Shown here: piece after piece, positions 9,729 to 18,358 of the stretch
Numbering within the stretch: the first letter of the stretch is position 1
Layout: the number at the start of each line of letters is the position of its first letter
Notes under the pieces: model-generated
What the model saw: only the letters and a program-made list of their open reading frames with translations
Database searches by the model: none
Told to the model about the DNA's origin: nothing
Virus record (IMG/VR): IMGVR_UViG_3300048549_001357
Coordinates: 1 to 33,352 of that record
DNA length: 33,352 bases
Source of the DNA: a virus
Direction: 5' to 3' (one strand)
Made by a program: the position numbers and the translations under genes

Positions 9729-10459
9729 TCGTATATATCCTTATTCCATTTATCTTTACCGCTTAGTCTGTATTTCTTCTTAACAATCATTTGCTTACCA
9801 ATTGGTTCTAATGAACTTCCTATAATCAACCAATCACGACTAGAAAAAGATGGTTTTCCTCCACTTGAATTTGCGCCTGCGGGTTTGTGGGCGGGTATAC
9901 TACTTGCAATTTCACCTACCTCGTTCAAGTCTACATACCCACCCTTGTCGATGTAAGTTTGCGCCTCTACTATTACTGAAGGACTTAAATAGGATTTAAC
10001 TCCCGCTTTCATGATTTCTTCTTCTTGGGGACAGTTGCCAGAGTTTGTATCAAAACCTTTGAATGTACCATCGTCATTAAATATTGCCCCATTCTTAGGC
10101 TCCTCGCTCGTCCCAGCAAAATCCTCAAAATCTTTATGGGTGTCTATTGGCTCCGTGGACAGGCCTGCCGTGATAGAAAGTGCAGTACCACTTGTGTCTC
10201 CTATTCCTCGGTAAACAAATGTGACTTCAATAAATGGGCCTTGATTTGTTGCATTTACATTAACGCATCGCAAATGGTCGTAATTTCCGTGAGATTCTCC
10301 TAGCTGGTCTAAAGCCCAAGATGAAGCAGATTCCAAAGTATAAGTTTCAGCACCTAGTAGATACTTTCCTGTCGCTCCCTCAACCCCATTCATTCCATAT
10401 GTAATAGTTGAACCAACAGTCTCAAAAGCATCATCACCATGTATTTTTATTTGACTCAT
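9725..10459 (-). CDS. Distal tail protein with duplicated C-terminal module
   Basis: A 244-residue protein immediately after the tape measure gene, with which it shares an ATGA stop/start overlap. In siphoviruses this slot normally holds the distal tail protein, but I see no sequence motif that proves that identity. Residues 77-244 align by eye to the C-terminal 170 residues of the next protein: FIEVTFVYRG, PIDTHKDF, KNGAIFNDDGTF, AGVKSYLSPS and YRLSGKDKWNKDIYE. The N-terminal 76 residues (SQIKIHGDDAFETVGS onward) are specific to this copy. It probably forms or joins the tail tip. The duplicated module could be a shared docking domain; function unknown. Confidence 0.72.
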   Translation of the reverse strand: MSQIKIHGDDAFETVGSTITYGMNGVEGATGKYLLGAETYTLESASSWALDQLGESHGNYDHLRCVNVNATNQGPFIEVTFVYRGIGDTSGTALSITAGLSTEPIDTHKDFEDFAGTSEEPKNGAIFNDDGTFKGFDTNSGNCPQEEEIMKAGVKSYLSPSVIVEAQTYIDKGGYVDLNEVGEIASSIPAHKPAGANSSGGKPSFSSRDWLIIGSSLEPIGKQMIVKKKYRLSGKDKWNKDIYE

Positions 10460-13400
10460 GCTGTACCTCCACCAGAAGAATTAACCGCAATAGGTTGCAT
10501 GCCATTTAAGCTAGATGTGTTCTTGGCAATTGTTTGCAGAATTGATTGATTTCCTTGAAGTGCGGCTACCATTGATGCTGTATTTACCTCCATAGGAGTA
10601 GGGGCAGCTGCCAATGGTTGCGCTCCAGCATTTGGAGCTATCGGCTTTATTGCAGTTTTGATTCCTTGCATTACTCCTACAGGAGCTGCGGCTTTTTCAT
10701 TTAATCCCGCTTTGTCTGCGAGAAAATTCCCCTCTGGATTGAAATTTCTTTTATCTGCTTTCATTCCAAACCCATCTAATAAAGCTTGTGCTTGACCCCT
10801 TAATCCTTCTCTTTGTGCTTTATTCAAATTTGGATTTTTGGCGTTTTCGGTGAGTTTATTGAATCCCTGAAGCATGACATTAAGCTCTTTATTATCGAGC
10901 TTGTTCATCATTACATTTAAAGCTTCATTTTTACCTTCAAATTCCTTTGGTGTCTGGAGAACCTTAAGCATAGTGATTAATACATCACGGGCTTGTTGCT
11001 GAACCTCTAATTGCTTATCTTCTATATTGCCTCCTGCTCCAACGCCTCCTCCTCCTCCTATGGCTGCCAATGAAGATACTCCAGCTTGTCCTTTTGTTTC
11101 GCCCTCCGCTACATTTCCAGCAATTTTCATTGCTTCGTTAGCTCTTTCTTTTCTTTGTCTTGCTTCTTCCTTGATTCTATTGTCTTGCAATTTTTTCTCT
11201 CTTTCTGCGTTACCAAGGTTTTCATTTGCCATTTCTTTGTCTTTGGCAACATCTCCTTCCTTATCTATATTTGCAGAAATTTTCGAAAACTCGTTTGCTA
11301 ATATTTGACCTATTTTTAGGTTTATATCTTCATTAGTTCCTCCTTCGGCTCTAATTTTGGAAATTTCGTCTGCTATTCTTTTATCTGCTCCGTCAAGCCC
11401 TCTAGTTGCTTCTGATTTTTCTGCTCCCGCTTCTGCTTGAATAATCTTTATTTCACTTTGTATATCTTTTTGCTGGTCATCTAGCACTCCCATGCTCTGC
11501 TTGTATTGCGCAACTCCTTTCTTGTCTTGTGGGTCAGGTGCTCCTTGCTCTACAAGTTTTGCCTTTGCATTTATTACATCCATTATCTGTGCCTGAAGGG
11601 CGAGTATCTTTAATCTTCTTTGCTCTTCATCAGCCGCAAGTTTTGCTTCCGTTTTTGACTTTAATTGTTTTGCTATTAGCTCCGCTTCTTTATTCGTTGC
11701 CTGCTGTAATAAACCATTTATTTTTTTTCTTACAAGCTCTTCTTCTCTAGCTTCTTTAGTCATTTTCGATATAAAATCATTTGCCGTTTGCAATAACTGT
11801 ACATCTAGTGCTGTTCTCTCTTCTTGAGTTGCATTTTGTATATCAGTAGGTGATAAATCTCCAAGGCTTTTTTCTGTCCCATCTTCAGTCTTGAAGGTCT
11901 TGTCCATAATTTCCGTACCAGCAAAAGCCTTTTGGAAATTTGCAAGTAAGTTAGTTGTCCCTCTTTTTGCTACTCCATCGTCATAATTTGAGCCAGTAGT
12001 GGTGAATCCACCCATGTTTTCTCTCTGTTTTTTAAGAGATTGTAATTCGGCATTATCTTCTTTGAAATTTCTTTGATTATTTTGGTAAACTTGCGCGACA
12101 TTTGAGTTGCCTATGAGGGAATCTTGGGAAAATTTCCCTTCCATGTCTGTAATCTTTTCTTTACTAAGTCTTACTTTCTCCTCTTGCCGTCCAATTCTTG
12201 TGTCTATTCCTTCCCTATTTTGCGCACGCTGAGAGCCATAATCTGTTTGAGCTTTTGAGAAAAACTCGGTCAACGTGGGTAAGTTTTCCGTAAAACTTCC
12301 ACCATCTAGAAATACCGCTTCCTCTCCAAGTGCTGAATTATCAGAGCGTGAAGTTCTTGTTAATGCTCTGCTACCACCTGTTTTCCCCTTAAATGGGTTG
12401 TTTGCATCTTCTTTTGTACCGCTGTCTTCTCCTATAGATTCTCCACGTACGGTTGTGCCTTGGGCTGTAGCTGCAGCATAATCTTGGTTTGTTTTTTCTA
12501 TTTCTCTTAATCGATTTCGTAAATTAATTACTTCCTGCAATGCCTCTATTTCTTTTTCTATTTCTGTAGTTTTACCACCAGTTAAATCTGCATTTGATTG
12601 TTTTTCTAGAGCGTCCGCCATTCTTTGAGCTATATTTAAATCTTCTGTTAATTTTATTAAATTTTGAGTAGCTCTAATTCTTTCCATTATTGCCTCATTG
12701 GACTCATCATTTTCCCCAAATCCTTCACCTATCCCTGTATTTATTCCTTGAGCCTGAAGCCTTTCCATTAAGTCTCCATATTTTTCTGATATATCGTCAT
12801 CAAAATCTACATTACCTTCAAACTGTAAAACATCTTTCGCTAGTTGGTTTACTTCATCCTTCATTCCGTAAACTGCGGCTTGCTGTTCGGAGGATAATTG
12901 GCGACCTTGCTTTTGTTCTGGGTCTCCCTCGATTTGACCGCTCACGGGGCCTGCGTAATCTAGCCTATTACTCTTCCGTCTCATTCTAGCCGCATTTACA
13001 TCATCTCTTTCTGCTTGTTCTTCTAGCTCTCTAGCTCTTCTTCCTAGCGTATTATCCTCGTCAAAATTTACAGAATTTCTAATCTGATTTGCTTCTGCTC
13101 TATTTGCGGTTGCACTATCTTCATATTTTTGAACCGCTTTATCAGCTATCTGTTTTTGCCTTTGTGTTTCTGCATCCATTAAATCAAATACAGATAATTT
13201 TAATTTTTCAACTGCATCTAATTGCATTAAATATGAACCTTGGACTGAATCACCTAGCTCTGCCGCTTCAGTTGCGTATTTCTTAGATGCATCATTTAAT
13301 GCTTGTGTTGCTCCTTTTAAATTATTTACAGCCTCTACCTGAGCAATATATGCGTCAGCATTTTCATTAATAAATTTTTGTTTCTCTTGAAGTTGGTTAA

Positions 13401-15675
13401 TAATTTCTTGATTTGCGTTTCTTTGTTGAATCAATGAGTCTATTGCATCTTGGTCATCTAATTCATATGCCTCCTTTAAAGAAGCTTTTAATCTTTCAGC
13501 AAGGTCACCAGCTTTACTTAATTGTTGGGCTAATGCACCCTGCAACCTTATTTTATCAACTTCTGTTCTTAAATCTTTAAATGCTTTAACTGGTGCATTA
13601 TCCCCTATCGGCAAACCTTGCCTATCTGTTGTTTTCTCAAAGTTGCCATCTAAATTTTTCTTAACATCTATTTGCATTTCTTCGGAATCAAGAGTGTTTT
13701 TCAATTGAGAAACTTCGTCTTCAAGTTTTCCTACTTCTTTGCCTAATTTTTGCGTTCCTTCTGAGCTGTCAGATACAAATAAATCCCAAACTAATGCTAT
13801 ACCCTCAACTACTGCCATAAGAATAAGTAAAGGTGTAAAAAGAACCCCAACAGCTCTAGTAAGAGTTTTTACGGCGGTTGCTGCAACGCGCGAGACTACC
13901 GCAAGTGCGCCTACTGATGCATTTAATACCTTTATGGCTACGCTAGCTACTTTTGCACCTCGCTGCAAACCAAACAAGCTTATAGATAGTCCACGTACTT
14001 TAAGTGAAGAAGAGAGAACCGCAGAACCAAATAATTTAGTCCTTATTGCTCCACCTTGCATTGCTAAACTATTGAATGCAATAGACGCGCTGCTTTTCTT
14101 CAGGGCTACATTTTGAGTCGCTAATTGCGCTGCATAAAGTTTATTGCCAGTAGTTACTGCCTTTACTGCTCTCCTTTTCGCTAGAGTTGCAGTTATGTAA
14201 CTATAAGTATCTTTTGTTATTTTTTTAATACCTAGGCCGACTGGAGCCATTGCAGTCTTAAGGGCAGTAAATGCCGCTACGGCTAATCCCGCTACTTTGA
14301 ATCCTACGAAAATTTTAATTAAAGTAATTAACGATTCACCAATTCTTTCAATTGTACTAACAAAACCTTCCACCTTTTGATAGGTTTCACTTATTGAATC
14401 TCCAAATAAAGTTGCTCCACTAGCCGCCTCATCATATACGCTTAGTTTTCCTGATAAATAATTAAATGTATCTGCAATAAATTGAATTTTTTCACCAATA
14501 AATGCAGCGACTTCTCCTTGCTTGTATTGAGTAATAAATAAATCTTCATATGCAGATTGAACTTTTTTCAACTGACCAAATAAACTGTTTCCCATCACAT
14601 CAGCCATTTGCTGTGCAACTCCATTATTGTTCTGCATTTCTGTAGTCAATGAAGCAAGTTTTTCTTTACCCGAAAGCAATATGTTGAAAGCATTTGCGGC
14701 TCTTGCTCCAAACATTGTACTCACTTGAGTAGCAGTTACACTTGTTTGTGAAAACCTTTCTAAAATTTGCTGTAAGCTATGTACCTCTGGATTTATCTCA
14801 GAAAATGATATACCAAGGGCTTGCATACCTTGCCTCATGGCGGCTGATTGCCCAGCTATCCTAACTAGTACTTGCCTGAATCCTGTACCAGCCATACTTG
14901 CTTGCATGCCAGCATCAGATAAAACACCAATAGCAGCGGCACTCTCTTGTAAGCTTATTCCGTATGATGCCGCTGATGCTGATACATACTTCATGGCATC
15001 ACCTAGCTGTTGAATGCTCGTATTCGACCTAGAAGCTGTTGTTGCTATATCATCAACTACATCTGTCAGGTCGCCAGCCTCAAGCTTAAATGCGGTCATT
15101 ATGTTCGTTGCAATATCAGCCGCAGTTCCTAAATCAATTGCTCCAGCTTGCGCCAAATTTAAAGTTGCTCTTAAAGATTTCGTAGCTTCCGATGCAGATA
15201 ATCCCGCCATAGCTAAAAACTTTAGTCCTTGGGCGGCTTGTTGCCCCGAAAACATTGTTGTAGCTCCAAGCTTTTGCGCTTCACGGGACATCATTGAAAA
15301 TGCTCGCGCATTAGCATTTGTTATTGCGGCAACTTCAGCCATTGATTTTTCAAATCTGACTACTGCTTGAGCCGCTGTTCTGAATAAAACAATAGTAGTT
15401 CCAACTCCAGCCATCGCTGTAACTATTCTATTAAAAGTTGTTGCTACTTTTGTTCCAGAAGCGCGCATCCCGCTCATTCTGTTTTGGAGCTTTGCTATTG
15501 CTCTAGTTAAATTATATGTAGCGGGAACAGCTGCATTTGCATCACGATTGTAAGGCGTTAATGTTCTACTAGCCGTTTTTGATAAATTTGTTAGCTTGGA
15601 TTGAACACTAGTTATTGAGCGATTAAATCCACTACTATCCCCTTTAAATTTAAGTAAATAATCTGATGATGCCAT
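10456..15675 (-). CDS. Tape measure protein (TP901-like N-terminal core)
   Basis: A 1,739-residue protein, by far the longest gene, positioned directly after the tail assembly chaperone pair. Residues about 100-380 match the TP901-type tape measure core, with FEKSMAEVAAITNANA, LGATTMFSGQQAAQGLKFLAMAG, TAADIATNIMTAF and GIGVLSDAGM-like segments. Hydrophobic stretches occur at about 448-478 and 575-634, and the remaining 1,100 residues are mostly charged coiled-coil helix, ending in an Ala/Pro/Asn-rich tail. It sets tail length and is expected to be ejected into the host envelope. Using the common rule of about 0.15 nm per residue, a tail of roughly 250 nm would be expected (inference). The start ATG lies one base after the stop of the frameshifted GT product, indicating translational coupling. 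Confidence 0.93.
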   Translation of the reverse strand: MASSDYLLKFKGDSSGFNRSITSVQSKLTNLSKTASRTLTPYNRDANAAVPATYNLTRAIAKLQNRMSGMRASGTKVATTFNRIVTAMAGVGTTIVLFRTAAQAVVRFEKSMAEVAAITNANARAFSMMSREAQKLGATTMFSGQQAAQGLKFLAMAGLSASEATKSLRATLNLAQAGAIDLGTAADIATNIMTAFKLEAGDLTDVVDDIATTASRSNTSIQQLGDAMKYVSASAASYGISLQESAAAIGVLSDAGMQASMAGTGFRQVLVRIAGQSAAMRQGMQALGISFSEINPEVHSLQQILERFSQTSVTATQVSTMFGARAANAFNILLSGKEKLASLTTEMQNNNGVAQQMADVMGNSLFGQLKKVQSAYEDLFITQYKQGEVAAFIGEKIQFIADTFNYLSGKLSVYDEAASGATLFGDSISETYQKVEGFVSTIERIGESLITLIKIFVGFKVAGLAVAAFTALKTAMAPVGLGIKKITKDTYSYITATLAKRRAVKAVTTGNKLYAAQLATQNVALKKSSASIAFNSLAMQGGAIRTKLFGSAVLSSSLKVRGLSISLFGLQRGAKVASVAIKVLNASVGALAVVSRVAATAVKTLTRAVGVLFTPLLILMAVVEGIALVWDLFVSDSSEGTQKLGKEVGKLEDEVSQLKNTLDSEEMQIDVKKNLDGNFEKTTDRQGLPIGDNAPVKAFKDLRTEVDKIRLQGALAQQLSKAGDLAERLKASLKEAYELDDQDAIDSLIQQRNANQEIINQLQEKQKFINENADAYIAQVEAVNNLKGATQALNDASKKYATEAAELGDSVQGSYLMQLDAVEKLKLSVFDLMDAETQRQKQIADKAVQKYEDSATANRAEANQIRNSVNFDEDNTLGRRARELEEQAERDDVNAARMRRKSNRLDYAGPVSGQIEGDPEQKQGRQLSSEQQAAVYGMKDEVNQLAKDVLQFEGNVDFDDDISEKYGDLMERLQAQGINTGIGEGFGENDESNEAIMERIRATQNLIKLTEDLNIAQRMADALEKQSNADLTGGKTTEIEKEIEALQEVINLRNRLREIEKTNQDYAAATAQGTTVRGESIGEDSGTKEDANNPFKGKTGGSRALTRTSRSDNSALGEEAVFLDGGSFTENLPTLTEFFSKAQTDYGSQRAQNREGIDTRIGRQEEKVRLSKEKITDMEGKFSQDSLIGNSNVAQVYQNNQRNFKEDNAELQSLKKQRENMGGFTTTGSNYDDGVAKRGTTNLLANFQKAFAGTEIMDKTFKTEDGTEKSLGDLSPTDIQNATQEERTALDVQLLQTANDFISKMTKEAREEELVRKKINGLLQQATNKEAELIAKQLKSKTEAKLAADEEQRRLKILALQAQIMDVINAKAKLVEQGAPDPQDKKGVAQYKQSMGVLDDQQKDIQSEIKIIQAEAGAEKSEATRGLDGADKRIADEISKIRAEGGTNEDINLKIGQILANEFSKISANIDKEGDVAKDKEMANENLGNAEREKKLQDNRIKEEARQRKERANEAMKIAGNVAEGETKGQAGVSSLAAIGGGGGVGAGGNIEDKQLEVQQQARDVLITMLKVLQTPKEFEGKNEALNVMMNKLDNKELNVMLQGFNKLTENAKNPNLNKAQREGLRGQAQALLDGFGMKADKRNFNPEGNFLADKAGLNEKAAAPVGVMQGIKTAIKPIAPNAGAQPLAAAPTPMEVNTASMVAALQGNQSILQTIAKNTSSLNGMQPIAVNSSGGGTA

Positions 15676-15676
15676 T

Positions 15677-16380
15677 TTAGTCCAAAGTGTTTAAATAATC
15701 TAATGCTCCTAGTCCCTCCAAATTCCCTATTTTATTATTATTGTATGCACTCTTTGTGTCAATTCCGTTAGTCCTGTAAGCATAATGCTCCCAAGCATTT
15801 ACTAGAATTAAGGGCATGTCCCAGAAAACCTGTTGAGCCGTTAATCCGCATGCTTTCGATACTGCCCCTAGTAACGAAATTAAATACGGTGGCTCTATTT
15901 GTTTTTTGATTTCTTTTTGTGTTGAGCGCCCTCATCGCTCGGTATTGCAGCTACTTTAGTTGCTTGAGATTCATTCATCATAGAGGTAACGATTTCAACT
16001 AAATCTTCCATGTCATCCAATCCTAGCTCATCACCTAGCTCTAATGCTGATGCTTCAATGTTTATTCTAGAATCTATTTCTGATGTCAAACAAGCTGCAG
16101 TCACAGTTTTTCTATCTTGGCTTTGAATCCATAAAAAAATTAAAGCCTCCAGTACATTATTTCCCGCTTGTTCGCCCGTGACTAATGGAGATTTTAGTTT
16201 TTCCAAAATAGCTAACGTTGATAACGTTACTGGTCGTAAATTTAATTCGCCAAATTTTTTTGTTCCGCCTAGGGCTGCCGTTTTAACAGATGAATCTATT
16301 TTTTTTGCTTCTTCTGTGTCCCCTTGAAGGGCAGCATCTAGCGATTCTATTTCATTTATTACATCATTTTCTTCACTCAT
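15677..16380 (-). CDS. Tail assembly chaperone GT, made by -1 ribosomal frameshift
   Basis: Fusion of the 160 N-terminal residues of the G-type chaperone to 74 residues read in the -1 frame, total about 234 residues. The zero frame ends at TAG (15897-15895). Slipping back one base at A AAA AAC (15907-15901) enters a frame with no stop until TAA at 15679-15677, one base before the tape measure start. The extension reads QIEPPYLISLLGAVSKACGL, then TAQQVFWDMPLILVNAWEHY, and ends LGALDYLNTLD, a compact aromatic-rich domain as expected for the T part that binds the tape measure protein. The frameshifted gene fills an otherwise empty 218-base gap. This gpG/gpGT arrangement is known in lambda and many siphoviruses; frameshifting here is inferred from sequence. 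Confidence 0.87.
15895..16380 (-). CDS. Tail assembly chaperone G
   Basis: A 161-residue acidic protein just upstream of the tape measure gene, the normal place of the tail assembly chaperone. It begins MSEENDVINEIESLD and contains a mixed helical core (LNLRPVTLSTLAILEKLKSP, NVLEALIFLWIQSQDRKTV) followed by an acidic segment LGDELGLDDMEDLVEIV and a basic end, HKKKSKNK. It binds the tape measure protein in assembly and is not found in the virion in known systems. The slippery heptamer for the longer GT form lies over its last three codons. The ATG is preceded by a modest purine run (AAAGAAAGATATAAAA). Identity rests on position, composition and the frameshift site. Confidence 0.85.
   Translation of the reverse strand: MSEENDVINEIESLDAALQGDTEEAKKIDSSVKTAALGGTKKFGELNLRPVTLSTLAILEKLKSPLVTGEQAGNNVLEALIFLWIQSQDRKTVTAACLTSEIDSRINIEASALELGDELGLDDMEDLVEIVTSMMNESQATKVAAIPSDEGAQHKKKSKNK
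15901..15907 (-). promoter_or_regulatory. -1 frameshift slippery heptamer A AAA AAC
   Basis: Read on the minus strand, the zero-frame codons TCA AAA AAC AAA TAG place A AAA AAC exactly in register for tandem -1 slippage (X XXY YYZ). The zero-frame stop is one codon downstream. Slippage joins the G frame to a 74-codon open frame. I did not identify a convincing downstream stimulatory hairpin. Confidence 0.85.
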
Positions 16381-16382
16381 TT

Positions 16383-16832
16383 TTATATCTTTCTTTTATT
16401 TCCGTATTTAGCTTCAAGAACTTTTTGTTTTTTTGTACCCTCTCCGACCCAAACTGTTGGGCCATTATCAAGTTTGTATTCAAATATTCTAGCTTTTTTA
16501 TTAATCAAGTTATTAAACTCTTTTAGATTCATCAATGTAGCCATTGCTACAGCAAATGGGTCATCTTGATTTTCCTCTATATGTTTTGTGCCATCTTTCC
16601 ATGCTTTATGGCATTGCAGGCTTTCATATTTTCCATCTACTGAACGTGTGGATAAATTATAAAATACTGTTTCTCCACCTTTATTAACATTACGAACAAT
16701 CGGGTTATTTTTTGCAGGAGTAAAACCAACAGTTAGCATTGCTACTGCTAAATTAGTGTTTGCTGTACGAAAAAAGGAATCTCCTTTAGAGACTCCTTCT
16801 TTGCTAGAATTTTTACTAGAATTGTCTTCCAT
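16383..16832 (-). CDS. Hypothetical tail-module protein
   Basis: A 149-residue basic protein that I do not recognise. The N-terminus is Ser/Asn/Lys-rich (MEDNSSKNSSKEGVSKGDSF), followed by a central part with TNLAVAMLTVGFTPAKNNPI and a charged C-terminus ending EAKYGNKRKI. It starts 48 bases after the preceding tail gene and ends 2 bases before the chaperone start. No Shine-Dalgarno is evident upstream of the ATG. Its place between the tube candidates and the chaperone suggests a tail-related function, but nothing in the sequence says what. No membrane segments or catalytic motifs are visible. Confidence 0.65.
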   Translation of the reverse strand: MEDNSSKNSSKEGVSKGDSFFRTANTNLAVAMLTVGFTPAKNNPIVRNVNKGGETVFYNLSTRSVDGKYESLQCHKAWKDGTKHIEENQDDPFAVAMATLMNLKEFNNLINKKARIFEYKLDNGPTVWVGEGTKKQKVLEAKYGNKRKI

Positions 16833-16880
16833 GATGAAAGGATTATTTGCGCCACAAAAGGGCGACTATGTGTTTAAGCT

Positions 16881-17228
16881 TTAAATGTTTTCGTAGCCTG
16901 TCGCTTTTATAGAAGTCTTTACCCAATCCTCGTTTGAGAACTCAACTGTAGACTCATCAACATACAGGTTTGCATTATCAGGAGATACTGAGCTAACGCT
17001 AAGTGTATCACCAGCACTCTTTTTGTTGTCACCTAAACCTTCTATGGTAACTTCTGATGTTTTATTGTAGTATGCGATTGCAACTACACAACCTTTTGAG
17101 TTTTTACCTTCTGCTTTTTCTGTTCTCTCAGTAAGACTGATTGAAGTCATGGCTGTAAAACCAGCTTCATCTTGACCGATTCCCCAATCGGATTCGGTGA
17201 ATGAACCTCTAACTGTAATAGTACACAT
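16881..17228 (-). CDS. Small beta-rich virion protein, possible tail tube component
   Basis: A 115-residue protein of mostly beta-prone sequence. The C-terminal part (TSEVTIEGLGDNKKSAGD, LYVDESTVEFSNEDWVKTS, IKATGYENI) resembles short tail tube-like proteins in rhythm, but this is a weak resemblance. It is preceded by the clearest ribosome binding site in the window, GGAGG nine bases before the ATG (17228), consistent with strong expression. It follows the 170-residue virion protein candidate and precedes the chaperone region. Either this or the 170-residue product could be the major tail protein; alternatives are a tube decoration or neck component. Confidence 0.7.
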   Translation of the reverse strand: MCTITVRGSFTESDWGIGQDEAGFTAMTSISLTERTEKAEGKNSKGCVVAIAYYNKTSEVTIEGLGDNKKSAGDTLSVSSVSPDNANLYVDESTVEFSNEDWVKTSIKATGYENI

Positions 17229-17255
17229 AATTAATTTCCTCCGTTTATATAAAAT

Positions 17256-17768
17256 TTATGATTCGTCTTTTAAATCAGTTGTTCCTTGATAAACCGCTGA
17301 TACTGTGAAAGTTTGCGTTATTTCAGCAGACCCAAAACTACCTGCGGCATATCTTGCATTGTTAATTGCAATTTTAAAATTGTCTGGCTCTTGAGTTAAG
17401 TTTTGTTCTGTGAAATCAGATGTAGCAGATGCTGGCGCAGTAGTTGAAGTCAGAGTTCCACTAGATGTTTTTTTGTAAATTATACCAAGGTGTTTTACAT
17501 AATCATTTTGAGAAACTTCGATTCCTGAAACCCAATCAGTTGCGGAACTATTAATTGCATCAAAAGTTGCTGCAATATCTAGCAAATTTTTAGCCATTGT
17601 TTGTATGAGAGCAAAACCAATTTTTCTGCCGTCATCAGCAGTAACTTCTGCTGCAGTTAATCCTCCGTCTCCAGATAACGCAGTAAGCGGCACGGTAATG
17701 TCACCACCTGCACTAGCAGTCGCGCCTGTAAATATGTCATCTAATCCAATATCTTTTGTAGTAGCCAT
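17256..17768 (-). CDS. Candidate major tail / virion structural protein
   Basis: A 170-residue acidic, Ala/Thr/Ser-rich protein. It starts MATTKDIGLDDIFTGATASA and has a helix DGRKIGFALIQTMAKNLLDI, then a segment DWVSGIEVSQNDYVKHLGII that resembles small carbohydrate-binding (chitin-binding type 3-like) folds, and ends with a beta segment ITQTFTVSAVYQG. It is located between the probable tail terminator and the chaperone, where major tail proteins normally lie. It has its own 74-base leader with a promoter-like element shared with the capsid gene, suggesting high expression. No clear Shine-Dalgarno precedes the ATG. Tail tube identity is a guess from position; it could instead be a decoration protein. 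Confidence 0.7.
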   Translation of the reverse strand: MATTKDIGLDDIFTGATASAGGDITVPLTALSGDGGLTAAEVTADDGRKIGFALIQTMAKNLLDIAATFDAINSSATDWVSGIEVSQNDYVKHLGIIYKKTSSGTLTSTTAPASATSDFTEQNLTQEPDNFKIAINNARYAAGSFGSAEITQTFTVSAVYQGTTDLKDES

Positions 17769-17789
17769 GATAAAAATAAATTATGTGTT

Positions 17790-17820
17790 AATGTTGTCTG
17801 TTAAAAACTATTCGTGTCAA
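17790..17820 (-). promoter_or_regulatory. Putative promoter before the 170-residue virion protein gene
   Basis: In the 74-base gap upstream of the gene, TTGACA (17820-17815) matches the -35 consensus. The best -10 at 18-base spacing is CAACAT (17796-17791), which is weak. The segment AACAGA-NN-A-Y-ATT (17802-17790) is repeated in the leader of the capsid gene at a similar distance from its own TTGAC, which supports a phage-specific promoter or regulator site. Confidence 0.45.
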
Positions 17821-17842
17821 CTCTTATTAAAAAATTCATTAC

Positions 17843-18358
17843 CTATTTAGGCAAGCTTCTTGTTCCCCTTATGTACGGAATTGGGTAAATCATTACTTGG
17901 AATTCAATAATCCAACTAATTTCATTGACTTCAGTACTTGATACAGATGTAAGCATTGGCTCTACGCAAGATGAATTTAATGTTAAATCTTGGCATGAAT
18001 TACTATCTAACTCTATGCTATCTTTAAATCTAGAAATCCAGTCTAATAATCCAAGTTGCGTCTTGCCATCTTGACTAAATGGGCCATTTTCCGCCCTAAA
18101 TGCTAATGAAAATGTTAAGTTTTGAGTACTTCTTACTACGCTGTTTGAAAGGTTTGTCATTGCTTTTGCTCCAGCAAAATTTTCTTCTTCATCAGAATAC
18201 CCAGTAAACCTTATGTTTGGCAACTGGTCTTCACCTTCTGAGTCTGTTGTTGGTCTTCTGTTGAATGCACAACCTTCTAGCTTTCCCCCTGCTCCCAATT
18301 CCCGCTTTATTCGGGTAATAATTTCGTTTAATGCGTCTGCTATATGCGGTTTACTCAT
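17843..18358 (-). CDS. Probable tail terminator protein
   Basis: A 171-residue protein that follows the gp10-like neck protein and precedes the tail tube candidates, the usual slot for the tail terminator that caps the tail and joins it to the head. The start MSKPHIADALNEIITRIKRE is a helix of the type seen in terminator proteins (domain aligned to the tail end), and the C-terminus holds beta strands (EISWIIEFQVMIYPIPYIRG). The ATG overlaps the upstream gene's stop region by 4 bases. Two cysteines near 122 and 130 are not obviously functional. Identity is by gene order and general shape, not by motif. Confidence 0.62.
   Translation of the reverse strand: MSKPHIADALNEIITRIKRELGAGGKLEGCAFNRRPTTDSEGEDQLPNIRFTGYSDEEENFAGAKAMTNLSNSVVRSTQNLTFSLAFRAENGPFSQDGKTQLGLLDWISRFKDSIELDSNSCQDLTLNSSCVEPMLTSVSSTEVNEISWIIEFQVMIYPIPYIRGTRSLPK

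Noticed and set aside
13739-14116. Plus-strand open frame of 125 codons inside the tape measure gene
   Set aside because: Opposite a continuous tape measure coding sequence, with low-complexity Ala/Thr/Arg content; no leader or neighbours on that strand.
16845-16870. Short inverted repeat GCGCC ... GGCG between two tail genes
   Set aside because: Stem of only about four GC pairs with no following T run on the coding strand; too weak to call a terminator.
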